Assembly (NCBI GenBank): GCA_949825045.1
Contig: OX463807.1
Location: forward strand, 38,026,749-38,090,748
Reading direction: 5' to 3'
Length of the DNA stretch: 64,000 bases
Source of the DNA: Argyresthia goedartella
Lineage: Eukaryota; Arthropoda; Insecta; Lepidoptera; Argyresthiidae
Positions 30,201 through 40,299 of the stretch are shown here, in pieces. Made by a program: the position numbers and the translations under genes. Positions within the stretch are counted from its first letter, which is position 1. Each line of letters starts with the position of its first letter. The notes under the pieces are model-generated. The model worked only from the letters and a program-made list of their open reading frames with translations. It was not told where the DNA came from and ran no database searches.

Positions 30201-31146
30201 GGGTTCGCAGGACGGCATGGTGTGGAAGGAAACAATGTTCCTCAGATCTCCAGTCCACACCCGATACTGACATGTGTCCTAACGACTCATACTCCCTCAT
30301 GAAATCGACGTATTTTTGTTTAAATACGGCTTCCCTTGACATCCTACGCTCCATCGACATCAATCTCGTCTCAGCCATCTTCCTAGATTCTCCTAGTGGC
30401 GGTCGATCGGCCCTGAAAGGCAGTCGAGTTACAAAACGACCAGAACGAAGGCGACCAGTACTATTCTGGTAAAACAACTCGCACTCTTCTTCGTCTGCGT
30501 CGACTCGACGAACGGTGGGAGGTTCCTCTATCTCCCAGAAACGTTGGATAGCGTCTGACAACGCTGAGCCAATAAGTATGCCATCTGACTCGGCAGGCCT
30601 AACCATTGGCAATGCCGGACCCATGATCACGTGACCAAACTTAGTATCCACAGCAATCAACCCGTCCGGCTGAAGAACTCGCCAATCCGACAACAGAAAC
30701 CTACCCAGAACGTCTGCTCCCAGTAGCAGGTCGACCGGGGCTGGAGTGTCAAAATCGGGATCCGCCAACTTGAGTCCTGATGTCAGGAATCGAACGGCCG
30801 GATTCAACTTCACCAAGGGGTGTCTGCCCATGACATGCGTCATTACTAAAGCTTGCACGGATGTTTTTGACAAAATGTCATAACGTGGAGAGAACGTGAT
30901 CACCGATTGACCAACTACATTCGTAACCGTAACATTCCCCACGCCCCGTATTGATTTATTATACCTATTTACCTTGAGGCCCAACCATTTTGCTAAATCA
31001 TTCGATACAATGCAGCCCTGAGCTCCAGAATCTAATAGGGCGCAAACGTATGTTGGGTTGCCCGCCAAATCCCAAACAAGCACAGAGGCGATCGGTAACA
31101 CCACCGTCTCCGGTTGGGGGGCAACAAATTGTTGGGCCGCAAATTC
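27266..31146 (-). pseudogene. BEL/Pao pol: protease, reverse transcriptase, RNase H, integrase
   Basis: The first part (31146-29575) has an aspartic protease (ALLDSGAQGCIV) and the reverse transcriptase (GKIRVVFDGSAPTSNGMSLN, VFVADIRMMFRQTVIHP and the catalytic ILEQDLHVDDVCTG). A TAG at 29572-29574 interrupts the same frame. The second part (29571-27793) has RNase H (GFCDASERGFAAAVYL, VYAWTDSQIILCWL), the HHCC integrase zinc region (HIKNAHAGCNALL, FRCMPC) and the integrase core (GVGTDFAGPF, IRSDNGTNYIG). A frameshift at about 27.87-27.90 kb moves the C-terminal part to the frame ending at 27266 (PPSVGDLVLVKN, WRRGRIVNLFPG). Another TAG lies at 31147-31149, between the gag link and protease. 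Apart from these lesions the pol is complete. Confidence 0.9.
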
Positions 31147-31451
31147 CTAGCGAGGGCCCCCGGGGCCCCAATCTACCTGTAACCGATCAGGTAGGCAGCT
31201 ATACGCCAGAGGGTCCCATTGTACAAATGGCCCACGCGCCGGTACCATTGCCACCCTACGACGCCCCCCGAAGGGGGGTGGGCGTGAATTCAACCGTGGC
31301 CGCTCCATGAGCGGGGGGGACATCACATGCGACCGACGAGGATTAGGCGACGAGCGGGGCGACAACTGAGGCGGCGTCCGAACCGCACCCGCATAGCTCG
31401 AAGGTGTCCCATGCCACCCGCCCGTTACGGCCTGCTCAACACACCCAATGT

Positions 31452-31640
31452 CCCGCTGAGTCGGATGCTGAGTCGCAACCGAAAACTCAGGGCCCCCCAT
31501 GTGATGACCCTGAGTGCGGCCCTGCACCCCTGGGTGGCCGCGTGCTTGTGGGCCCCATTGCCCGCTGAGTCGGATGCTGAGTCGCAACCGAAAACTCAGG
31601 GCCCCCCATGTGATGACCCTGAGTGCGGCCCTGCACCCTA
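31452..31640. repeat. 109-bp tandem duplication inside the BEL/Pao gag-pol link
   Basis: CCCGCTGAGTCGGATGCTGA begins at 31452 and again at 31561, and at least 78 bp after each start are identical. Since 109 is not a multiple of three, it shifts gag against pol. Confidence 0.9.
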
Positions 31641-32971
31641 GTACTGCCCTGTGCACGTGGGGACGTTGGCCCCTGAGTTGCGCTCCGAGTCGCAAACGAA
31701 TTCTCAGGGCCCCTTGCCGTGTCACCCTGGGTACGGCCCTGTGGTGGCTGTTGGCCGGACCGGTTCATGCACAACAGATTGTTGTGGGCCCCACCACAAT
31801 ATCCGCACATTTGTGTGCGCGTGCAGTCCCTAGCCATGTGTGGCCCGAGGCACAGGAAACACCAGCCCCGCTGCTTGGCCATCTGGCGCCGTCCCTGAAC
31901 CTTAAGTTCCCCGAACTTATTGCAATTGGCCACAGCATGGCCAATCTGCCTACAACATGGGCAGGTCTCACTATGTGGGGTCAATGCACTCACAGTCCCA
32001 TATGACTGCCGGTTGGTGCGGTCCTTCCTCGTCGGAGGGCCCCTACTCACAGCGCTCCCGGCAGCTCTCTGTGGCTCCGAAGGTTGGGTGACCGTCAACC
32101 CCAAATTCTCTGCCCGTCGAGACTCCTCTTCCAAAAATCCGACCAAGTCGGAGAAGGCGGGCAGGTCCTCGGCCGACCTCCCGTGAGACTGTTCGAAACG
32201 AGTCTGCACGTCAGCGGGTAGGCGGGAAAGTACAATGTACAACAGTAAGTACGACCATTCACCAACCGGAAGTCCAAGATTCTCTAGAGCCTTGGTGACG
32301 GACAACAATGGGTTCAAAACCTCCGTCTGTATGGCCCCCACCTTGTTCACAACCGGGATGCTAAACAAACGGTTCAGTTGGGCATCGGCCAACCTCCGTT
32401 TGTTGTGGTAACGTCTGACCAACAATTGCCTGGCCGTCTCATAGTTGCCCTCCGTAACTGTCAAATGAGCGACCAGCTCCCTAGGCTCACCCCTCAATGC
32501 TGCCACCAGCTGAGCCATCTTGACAGACTTGGTAATGTCCGATCGCAAGTGCACCAAACTGTCGAACAGATTGATGAAGCTCATCCATTCACCGGACACG
32601 CCGTCAAAGGTAGGCATAGTTATCGCAGGTAACCTGGTCCCCGATCCCTGATGCGGCAGAGGTGCTTCAATGTCACCACCATGGCTGGACTCGCACTGTC
32701 TACGTATGTCCGCAGCCTTCTGCGTGATAGCAGCTGCCAACTCCATACATTGGTCGACATCCCCTATCAACCGTGACAGCCTGTCAGGTGCACAACCATC
32801 AACTGATTCCGCCTGCGCGGACAATTCGAGCACCCTATTGTAACGTTCCTTAACGTCCATAGACCGCTCCAATACCACATCATGCCTATCTAAACGGTCT
32901 ATCAGACCGTGTGCGGAGGAAAACCATCTGAGTTCCTTAGAAACACCCTTCTGGATTTCAGATAACGACAT
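31487..32971 (-). CDS. BEL/Pao gag-like protein (494 aa)
   Basis: Starts MSLSEIQKGVSKELRW after a ~670-bp leader. An N-terminal helical part is followed by the DUF1759-type gag core (LPAITMPTFDGVSGEWMSFI, then VAALRGEPRELV). Near residues 345-405 lie zinc knuckles: CPCCRQIGHAVANC, CFLCLGPHMARDC and CGYCGGAHNNLLC. The Gln/Gly/Pro-rich C-terminus is where the 109-bp duplication falls. The frame ends at 31487, while pol uses the next frame (open 31725-31150). The role is capsid assembly and RNA packaging. This part is intact. Confidence 0.88.
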   Translation of the reverse strand: MSLSEIQKGVSKELRWFSSAHGLIDRLDRHDVVLERSMDVKERYNRVLELSAQAESVDGCAPDRLSRLIGDVDQCMELAAAITQKAADIRRQCESSHGGDIEAPLPHQGSGTRLPAITMPTFDGVSGEWMSFINLFDSLVHLRSDITKSVKMAQLVAALRGEPRELVAHLTVTEGNYETARQLLVRRYHNKRRLADAQLNRLFSIPVVNKVGAIQTEVLNPLLSVTKALENLGLPVGEWSYLLLYIVLSRLPADVQTRFEQSHGRSAEDLPAFSDLVGFLEEESRRAENLGLTVTQPSEPQRAAGSAVSRGPPTRKDRTNRQSYGTVSALTPHSETCPCCRQIGHAVANCNKFGELKVQGRRQMAKQRGWCFLCLGPHMARDCTRTQMCGYCGGAHNNLLCMNRSGQQPPQGRTQGDTARGPENSFATRSATQGPTSPRAQGSTRVQGRTQGHHMGGPEFSVATQHPTQRAMGPTSTRPPRGAGPHSGSSHGGP

Positions 32972-33644
32972 GATCGGAACGATATTTACTTACAATTTGC
33001 AGTATCTCAATTTTATTGGACCCTTCAGTTTATAACCCAAACGAGGGAACCCTAAACTACAACTTAAATAATGTTGTTTTCCTTAAACAATAGGAACCGA
33101 GTTTTATATCTATACAAATTATGCCACACCTCTAATATTCTAATCCTGTAAATAACAAGTTAGTTTCCCTTTATTATTATAACACACACAGATAATAGTC
33201 AATATTAGTTCAAGTTATAAATTGCCATACACTTGCTGCACAATAAACTGAAAACAATGTAATAGCCTGCTATCAATAGATGTAACTACCTATGTTAACC
33301 AAAACATTCATTCATTAGCATTACTAGACCACTAATAGATTGACTAACTAGTAATTCAATGCAAATTTCAATTCACCTACAATGCACTACAATGCACCTA
33401 AGTTGAGTACCTACTATTCTGAGTCACATCTCAGTACAACTGGTCATTTAGGGAAAACTGTAATATCTGTCTGTCTACTACCAGCAATAGACTTAAAGCT
33501 TACAAATACTACCAATCTATGTGGATATAGGAACAAACAGTTACCTAACCGCCTAGATACCTACAGATTGATAGTTCCAAGTCGTGCTTTCCTGAAGCCC
33601 TTGACGGCTGCAAATCTCAGGAAACCACGCTCTAGCTACCAAAA
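32972..33644 (-). other. BEL/Pao 5' leader
   Basis: Non-coding sequence between the 5' LTR and the gag ATG. The PBS-like TGGTAGCTAGAGCGTGG lies at its start (minus strand, 33641-33625). The rest is AT-rich. Confidence 0.7.
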
Positions 33645-34195
33645 TGTTCATGCTTCTCAGCACCTAATGACCTCGTAGGGGCCCATCAGCTACGAGGTAG
33701 CGTGACGATCAGGTGCCAAGAAGTGATGAACGTCGGCGATTCACCGAGCTAAAGTTATGTGGGGTAGATCTAACCTGGTCTGTGCTTCGGTCCCGTCAAC
33801 CTCCTGTCTCTCTGCAAGGCCCGGGCGCGCCCTAGGCTCTTCTTGGTAGACAGGTTCTTCAGCCAACCAGGTATGACTGGCGGGCCAGCGTCAATGTGCA
33901 CAGTGGTCCAACACAGGTTATGTTTCTACGTGGTAAATACGAATCGGGCACGAAAATCCGAACTTTATCTGGTTCGAGAGACAACGGCACACTCAGCTAC
34001 ATTAACAATCCTGAGGGAATCCCGAATACATTCCAGATGCCCTTTGATTTGATTTCAACAACTAATCAAGACGCGTTTTCATTGCGGGGTTTTTTCTTCG
34101 TCTGTCAGTTGTCAAAACTGCCAGATTAACAGCTAACGTCAAAATAAAATGACCGTTCAGAAACCATCGATCGAATATCGATTTGGAATCGAACA
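33645..34195 (-). repeat. BEL/Pao 5' LTR
   Basis: Same 551 bases as the left LTR except four A/G differences, about 99.3% identity. The CAATC duplication follows at 34196-34200. Confidence 0.92.
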
Positions 34196-34244
34196 CAATC
34201 CAATACCAAATATTCACGCGGTGCCAAAATAATAATCACAGACA

Positions 34245-34729
34245 TAATACAATTCAAATTCATTAAATTTTAATTTCATTCTATATTAATATCATTAGTT
34301 TCATTCTTCCCGTTCACATATCGCCAAACATTCTAGTTTTACACTCTTCCATTCATCAGCAAACAAATCGCACTGGGGCGCGCCTTCCAGCAGCGAGTTG
34401 AGGCGCCTGAGTGAGCGCAGTAGTGGAGACCAGCGCCGTGCCTCGGTGCGAAAGGGTTTTAGCGCAAATAGCGGTCTCTGCCTGCGCTGACTGGCGCGGA
34501 ATCTATCCGGGACATGGAGCCTTGAAAGTTTTTCCAGCAGTGTGGGGCATGTAACAGAACCACGAAGAATTTGTGTGCATAGGAGCATTTGGTCCGAGTC
34601 ACGCCTCACCTCCAACGAGTTATATCCAAGCACCCCAAGAAGAAATTTTGTTGGATACAAATAGGGATAGTATCCGTATTTCTTTTTGTATAGAAACCTA
34701 AGGAATCTCTTCTGAACCTTTTCCAGCAT
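34245..34729 (-). mobile_element. 5'-truncated non-LTR element: RT C-terminus and 3' UTR
   Basis: The 142-codon minus-strand frame starts LEKVQKRFLRFLYKKKYGYY and goes on with GYNSLEVRRDSDQMLLCTQI, the C-terminal segment of a CR1/Jockey-group reverse transcriptase. The frame is open to its stop at 34301 and a short AT-rich 3' UTR follows. It abuts, or is inserted into, the Tc1 transposase fossil to its right. Confidence 0.75.
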
Positions 34730-34739
34730 AAGTGATTAT

Positions 34740-35480
34740 TTCTTCACAAATGGCTTCCAAATTGCTGAACTGATGAATGCGTGCAGGCTGCGGCGGCGGC
34801 CATACAGCGTGAAGGCTGATGAATGCCTTCACGCTGTTAGCAGTGTGCTTCGGATCGTTATCCTGTTGGAATATCCATGTAACGGGGAGGTTATCGTCAG
34901 CATAAGGAATTATGGTTTTTTTCTCATATATTTTGTACTGGTACCGATCCAGTGTCCCTTCAAAGTTCCTTAAGGGACCGATTCCGTGACCAGAAAAGCA
35001 ACCCCATACTTTGATATTTCCTCCACCATGCTTTACTGTTTTCTTTGTATACTTAGCATACAAAGCTTGGTTGGTAGGGCGACGAATGAATCGTTTTTCA
35101 TCAGATTTTATCATATTTATCTTCTTTTCGTCCGATAACGGAACTTTTTTCCATTGATCAACAGTCCAGGCGGAATACTTTTTGACAAAAGCCAATCGAG
35201 CTTCTTTATGCCGCTTAGTAAGAAGTGGGGCTTTTATGAAAACTCTTCCGAATCGTTTTTTTCCGACTAATCGCCTGTGGACTAGTTTTGCGGATACATT
35301 CCGATGATCATTTTGGGCGAACACTTACTTTCTTACGTCATTTGACCCTTTTAAAAGGTCAAGTTTAGCCAAACGTACAATCTGCATGTCCTCACGCGGT
35401 GTGGGGTTAAATTTTACGCCCCGGTGTGGCTTTCCGAGGACGACATTTTCTAGGAATATTCTCTGATGTTTTATGTTGTT
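34740..35480 (-). pseudogene. Tc1-like transposase fossil (DDE)
   Basis: The minus-strand frame (34698-35324) reads VSAKLVHRRLVGKKRFGRVF (HTH), then KVPLSDEKKINMIKSDEKRF with the first Asp, GGGNIKVWGCFSGHGIGPL and the second Asp in WIFQQDNDPKHTANS. The third-motif region is frameshifted near 34.79 kb (NPI-like remnant). Upstream, in broken frames to 35480, lie paired-like HTH pieces (SENIPRKCRPRKATPGRK). Near-complete but inactive. Confidence 0.8.
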
Positions 35481-35506
35481 TATAATGTCTTATGGCATTA
35501 AATACC

Positions 35507-36005
35507 ATATGTTCCCAGTTTGTCACACCCATCTTGGTAACACTGTTACAAACTGGGAAAAAAAAACCCAGTTTGTCACACTGTTACCACATGGGAATGA
35601 AAACAGAATGTGATTCCCATTTTGTCCCACCCTTGAGTAACAGTGTTACAAACTGGAAAAAAAATAGTGCCAGTTTGAAACACTGTTACAAACTGGGAAT
35701 TATTTTCCCAGTTTGTAACAGTGTTACCAAGATGGGTATAACAAACCTTCCCACTTTGTTATACCATTGATCATGAATTGTCTTAAGTGGATAGTTAGCA
35801 AAAAAAATAGGATTGTTAAAATCAATATAGTTTATTTTAATATTTACACTTAAAGCCAAAAGTAGAAGAAAGGAACTGTTATTTGCAATTTGTAACAATT
35901 TCAAATGTAGGTAACTCCTTATCATATCAAACACCACTTGAGTTATTTTAGCTAACAGCAGCTATTCTTTAATATGGAAAACAGACCACAAATAATTGGT
36001 GGTTA
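35507..36005 (+). mobile_element. Non-autonomous element with 20-bp motif array (copy 1)
   Basis: It matches 41082-41576 in inverted orientation over its whole length. The first ~250 bp carry at least six copies of a motif near CCCAGTTTGTAACAGTGTTAC in alternating orientation; the second ~240 bp are AT-rich. A 92-codon frame (35492-35770) stays open in both copies only because the repeated motifs lack stops. Confidence 0.7.
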
Positions 36006-37235
36006 ACCTCTCCTTTCCCGGGAGTTCGAGACGTCAAAAACGACAAATACCGGAGTGTTTTTGAGCGTGCGGGCTGCGCGGCACTTGACTAATATATCAA
36101 GTGATTCTGTTGGAATGGTAACACTTAGAATTATTAGAGTTGTATATCTGAGTAGCTAATGAAACCCTCTTTTACACAATGTGTAGAAAATGTCACTGTG
36201 ACCTTAGTTTATTTTTGTACTGGCATGAGAAACACAGACTTCTATGAAAATGCTCCCTCTCGACACAAATCTAGCCGACATCAGAAAATTATCAACAACA
36301 TGTACATGTTGTTTGATACCTACGTAATCTACACAAAATAACCTTTTCAAAACAATAAAAACATTAGGGTGTTCTTATAGAAACTTTCGAATATTTCAGC
36401 GTTTCAAATTTTCATAAAATACGGAAAGTAAACTGACGCATCGCGCGAATTATGCAAATCTTGTGAAATTATTTGTGAAGAGACTAGACTACCTAGCGTT
36501 ATATTTCTTAGTTGCTAGGATAGGTAATTTATTCAATAAGAGGAAAACAAGTGGTATTTGCCACTAAATCATAAATGATAAGTGTGAGGACGCCATATCT
36601 CGCAAGGAAAGTATAAAATAGGTAGAAATCAACACTTTGTACTATTATTGAATTTATAGGCAATAGGTGATACTTATCATTCTAGAATTAGTGGTTCTAA
36701 GTAGAAGACAAACTAGGCTTTCTAACAGTGTATCGTACTATGTACCTTTTCATACAAAAATAATTCAAAATCATGCATGTTATTTCGTGTCACGGTGTGT
36801 TGTTTCTGGGCTTTCTCAAGGTCTCGGCAGGTGTACGATATGCGTTTATACAGAGTGTGCAAAGATGGAACGAAGAAAATGTTTCGCCGTGATTTGATTC
36901 TAGGTAAAATAGCTAAACTGGTGTTTCGTTCGTGTAGGTATGGTGTAAGTTTGAGTTAACTAGTATTTAGTTGTTATGTGTATATGAAGTGTTTCCACGC
37001 GGCTCCGTTCACGCGCAAGTACAGATACCTACTGTTCTTACAAAGTGTAATATTGTGTAATATTGTGTTAACTAGTGTTATGCGAGATCAGATATGTACT
37101 TTTGACAATTTAGTGTAAGATTACACAAATTTGTAAAAAATAAACAATTATTTGAAATGTGTAATTAGTAATTAGCTACCACCTACCTAATGTGTAATTG
37201 TGTAATTAGGTTTTGGAAAAATAAAAAAGAACAAA
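36006..37235. other. Intergenic, no gene I can support
   Basis: A GC-richer start (36000-36075), then AT-rich. Short frames at 36667-36959 share ambiguous splice-like signals but no domain. The segment 37060-37140 (AGATATGTACTTTTGACAAT) recurs inverted at 38860-38960. Confidence 0.4.
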
Positions 37236-37600
37236 AATTTATATAGTTATATATTCACATTCTTTATTGCCCTGTGCATAAAAATGTACTTAAAAGAAAT
37301 TTTATAACAACAGGCGAGCTTATCTCTAAAAAGATATTTCTTCCAGCAAAATTTATATAGTTATACATTCATATTCTTTATTGCCCTGTGCATAAAAATG
37401 TACTTAAAAGAAATTTTATAACAACAGGCGAGCTTATCTCTAAAAAGATATTTCTTCCAGCAAAATTTATATAGTTATATATTCATATTCTTTATTGCCC
37501 TGTGCATAAAAATGTACTTAAAAGAAATTTTATAACAACAGGCGAGCTTATCTCTAAAAAGATATTTCTTCCAGCAAACCTGGGCGAGACATAATTGTTT
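37236..37600 (-). repeat. Triplicated 3' UTR of the CR1/L2-like family
   Basis: The block AATTTATATAGTTATA..TCTTTATTGCCCTGTGC..GGCGAGCTTATCTCTAAAAAG..TTCCAGCA starts near 37236, 37348 and 37461, so three tandem units of ~112 bp. It is the conserved 3' UTR seen once at 24195-24500 and at 60940-61085. Only the third unit runs on into further element sequence (CCTGGGCGAGACATAATTG). Confidence 0.8.
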
Positions 37601-38155
37601 AAAAAACAGGACAGTACTAATGCACAATGAAACTGTATACATTATATTTACACGCACACGAGTACACAATTATGGAAAAGTAGTAAACAGTAAGTAAGTA
37701 GGTAAACAATTCTATACAAGTTCTTAGATAGTTGTTTGACTGATATTTGTAACTTTTACCGTATAAAAAATGGAATAAAGTACACAATTACGGAAAAATG
37801 AAAAAGAATTTTGTTGCAACTGTCAAAGTAAACAATTTCTATACAAGTTATAAGATAGTTAGGTAGTTGGCCACAAATAGAAATTGTTATTTACACAAAC
37901 GCATAAATATTAGACACATAAAAATTCCACACAAAAAGATAGAAACATTGCAACTGTTAAAGTAAACAATTTCTATACAAGTTATAAGATAGTTAGGTAG
38001 TTGGCCACAAATAGAAATTGTTATTTACACAAACACATAAACATTAGACACATACACACATAAAAATTACACACAAAAAGATAGAAACATCCGGATCGCT
38101 AACGCTATGAAGGAGGAGAATTACAATCACACACTGATGGCTGATTTAGATGTGT
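37601..38155. repeat. AT-rich, with a ~120-bp direct duplication
   Basis: 'GTAAACAATTTCTATACAAG' with the following ~90 bp (TAAGATAGTTAGGTAGTTGG, CACAAATAGAAATTG) occurs at about 37830 and 37965. It may include 3' UTR of the small minus-strand gene that follows. Confidence 0.6.
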
Positions 38156-38176
38156 CTAGCTAGCAGCTGCTGATGA
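38156..38176 (-). CDS. Small host-like gene, terminal coding exon
   Basis: The acceptor TATTTTCACAG precedes 38176. In phase with the previous exon it encodes six residues (SSAAAS) and a TAG at 38156-38158. The poly(A) signal was not fixed. Confidence 0.45.
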   Translation of the reverse strand, partial: SSAAAS

Positions 38177-38380
38177 CTGTGAAAATAGAAAAATACATTA
38201 TTGTATATGGTATGGTACTAGAAAGCATGGAAGGATAGCTGGAATAGAAGAGTAGGTGCAGGAGAAATGCACAAAGGCCCCGCTCAAATGGGCCAGCTGC
38301 AGGCAGGCCACACCCTGTTGGAGGAGAAGAATGGTATGATACCACCGGTGATCTATCTGCTTGCTAATCAGAATACCTAC

Positions 38381-38488
38381 CACCATTTCTTCAGCCAGCG
38401 AGCGCCGGCAGCGCCTTGATGTCGACGGCTGCGGGGAGGAGTCGCCCTCGCTCCCGCTCCGGCCCAGAGAAGCTGGTTGCTTCACCAT
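38381..38488 (-). CDS. Small host-like gene, Ser-rich middle exon
   Basis: Opens exactly after the acceptor TTTATGTTATAG and ends at a GTAGGT donor. It reads MVKQPASLGRSGSEGDSSPQ, then PSTSRRCRRSLAEEMV, a Ser/Arg-rich low-complexity segment. Phase 0 on both sides. The higher GC than the flanks supports a real exon. Confidence 0.55.
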
Positions 38489-38743
38489 CTATAACATAAA
38501 TAAAATAGGCAAATTAAATATAAACAAAATACCAGACTGGCAGTCAGTGACATTTGCAGTATAATTATTTGTGTCCTTTTAGTATAAAACTTCACATTTC
38601 CCAGGTAAATATTTAATTATACTTGGTAAAACTATATTCAGACCGTTTAGGCTGCTGAATGGAACAAATTAATGGATATGTATATATATAAATATAAAAG
38701 GAAACGAAGCAAAAACGATGCGAGTGAAATTTCAATTATTTAC

Positions 38744-38816
38744 CTTCATCCGACCGGAGCGGGAGCGCACATACACCAGCTTCTCATCAAGCTGGGCATG
38801 GTAGTCATGATCCATT
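38744..38816 (-). CDS. Small host-like gene, upstream exon
   Basis: The acceptor GCTACTTTTTTCAG and donor GTAAATAA bound 73 bp: one leftover base, then MDHDYHAQLDEKLVYVRSRS and GRMK. With the two downstream exons it yields a frame-consistent 66-residue protein if its ATG is the start, or the C-terminus of a longer one. I do not recognise it. All three exons obey GT-AG and phase rules, which is hard to get by chance. It lies between inverted transposon copies, so it may be a surviving island of host sequence. Confidence 0.55.
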
Positions 38817-38849
38817 CTGAAAAAAGTAGCTAAGGCATTAGGATCAAAA

Positions 38850-39560
38850 CGTACACTCTGTGCACTTTTACGAATTTGTGTAATTTTGCATTTTTTTGTC
38901 ATTTTACACTAAATTGTCAAAAGTACATATCTGAACTTGCAGGCAAACGAATCCGCCTAAAAAGACAAGTTAACACAATATGACACAAATTTGTTATTTT
39001 TTTATTTTATTTTTATTTTTATTTTTTTTATTTTGATATTTCCACTTGGGCATCGTGTAGGGTGTCTTACGAGCATAATTTTATGTCATATGCATGTTTT
39101 CCCTAGGACCAATATTTATAGAGATATCGATATTACAAACATAATATGACGTATATCTCGAAATCGGTGAGGTGCACGAGGAAAATGTTTATAACCAAAA
39201 GTGATAGCAAAAAGCAGCACTACACGATTCCGAAGCAAAAAATAACAGTCAAAAAAATAGTCGCTGGATGCTGGATTTTTCCATTGATAAAAAAAAGGGG
39301 CTTCCGCCCCCTTATCGACACTGAACTCCAATCATAAAGCCGCGGAACCTTTGATATGGAAACCTCAATCATCACATCACCCCGAAACCTATGATATGGA
39401 GTTTCACCGAATATGACTGAAAACACCCGCACCCTGTAGTGAGATTCTGTCTGTGTGTGATTAAAATGGCGTCGCGGAATGCTTATGTGTGCGGGTGAAG
39501 CATGTGAATTGGATGCCTGATCACGTTTCTGACGGAAAATCAGCAAATTGGTACATTATT
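38850..39560. other. Upstream of the small gene; inverted repeat arm and T-rich tract
   Basis: 38860-38960 is the inverted partner of 37060-37140. A (TTTTA)n tract lies at 38995-39035. A GGGG(C)TTCCGCCCC hairpin occurs at 39297-39311. A GC-richer patch at 39430-39500 could hold a promoter or first exon, but I cannot define one. Confidence 0.35.
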
Positions 39561-40290
39561 TTGATAAAGAAACCTATAAAAATGGATTCCTTATAAGATT
39601 TCCAATAAGATATGTGTATTTTTTATTGAAATCTAACTGTATTTCTCATTGGAATTACAAATAGCATTGGGGGGAATCCGTCTGGTTGCATGACGTATCA
39701 TGTAAATTTGCCGATTTTCTGGACATCTTGATGAATTTTACTATGATTTGTAGTTTGTTTATCGCAAATAGAGTTGTAAATATGAATAAAACAAATACTT
39801 ACCTCAATTCACCAAAAAAACTACACTTTTCTCCCAATAAAATTTCACCACCAAATACGTTGGGAGCGTCCGGAAGAAAGTGATTTTCAAAACGCGGTTG
39901 AATTATTTTTTTCTACGGAAAAGCATAAACTAGCACACAGACCATAAAGTTTGTCTACTTGGGTGTCCACACATGATCGAACCGTAAAAATTGGTCCAAC
40001 CGTTGGATAAAAAATACCGGTTTCAAAAATATTAGTCATCCCGCTGCTTATGCTGACAGCGGTACAGGGAGTGACCGGGGCCGCGCTGCTTATGCTGACG
40101 GCGGAAAAGGAGAGGTTAATGGTATTAAAGAAACTTTTATCTACTTTTAAACAAAGTTCTAATTTTGATTGATTATCTAGAATATTAACACTAGGTGTTA
40201 TAATTACAATAAAGAAATAAGATGTATCACAAATAATTATCACATCAATTACATAAAATAAAAGTTATTGTGTAGGAAAAATAAGGAAAG
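39561..40290 (-). other. Weak minus-strand ORF, no gene recognised
   Basis: A 118-codon minus-strand frame (39887-40243) contains a 14-residue in-frame duplication (AVSISSAAPVTPCT, AVSISSG) caused by a 42-bp repeat of GTCAGCATAAGCAGCG. No domain, start context or splice support. Confidence 0.3.
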
Positions 40291-40299
40291 TAAGTGAAC

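Larger units (their letters stand above)
26683..34195 (-). mobile_element. BEL/Pao LTR retrotransposon, full length, CAATC target duplication
   Basis: Two 551-bp LTRs (26683-27233 and 33645-34195) differ at only four positions. The flanking CAATC occurs at 26678-26682 and 34196-34200. In minus orientation the order is LTR, ~670-bp leader, gag, protease, reverse transcriptase, RNase H, integrase, LTR, the BEL/Pao order. A TGG-starting primer-binding site candidate lies at 33625-33641 (minus strand). The insertion is recent, but the coding region is broken: a 109-bp tandem duplication in the gag-pol link, two in-frame TAG codons and a frameshift in integrase. Confidence 0.92.

Noticed and set aside
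26298..35480. One Tc1 element split by the BEL/Pao insertion
   Set aside because: Both Tc1 fossils contain the third catalytic motif region, and the sequences differ, so they are two families.
35492..35770. 92-codon ORF also open in the inverted copy (41313-41669)
   Set aside because: The frame only translates the repeated 21-bp motifs, which lack stops. Apparent conservation follows from the motif array.
36667..36959. Plus-strand exon candidate
   Set aside because: Two overlapping short frames and a weak splice-like string, with no domain and no composition change.
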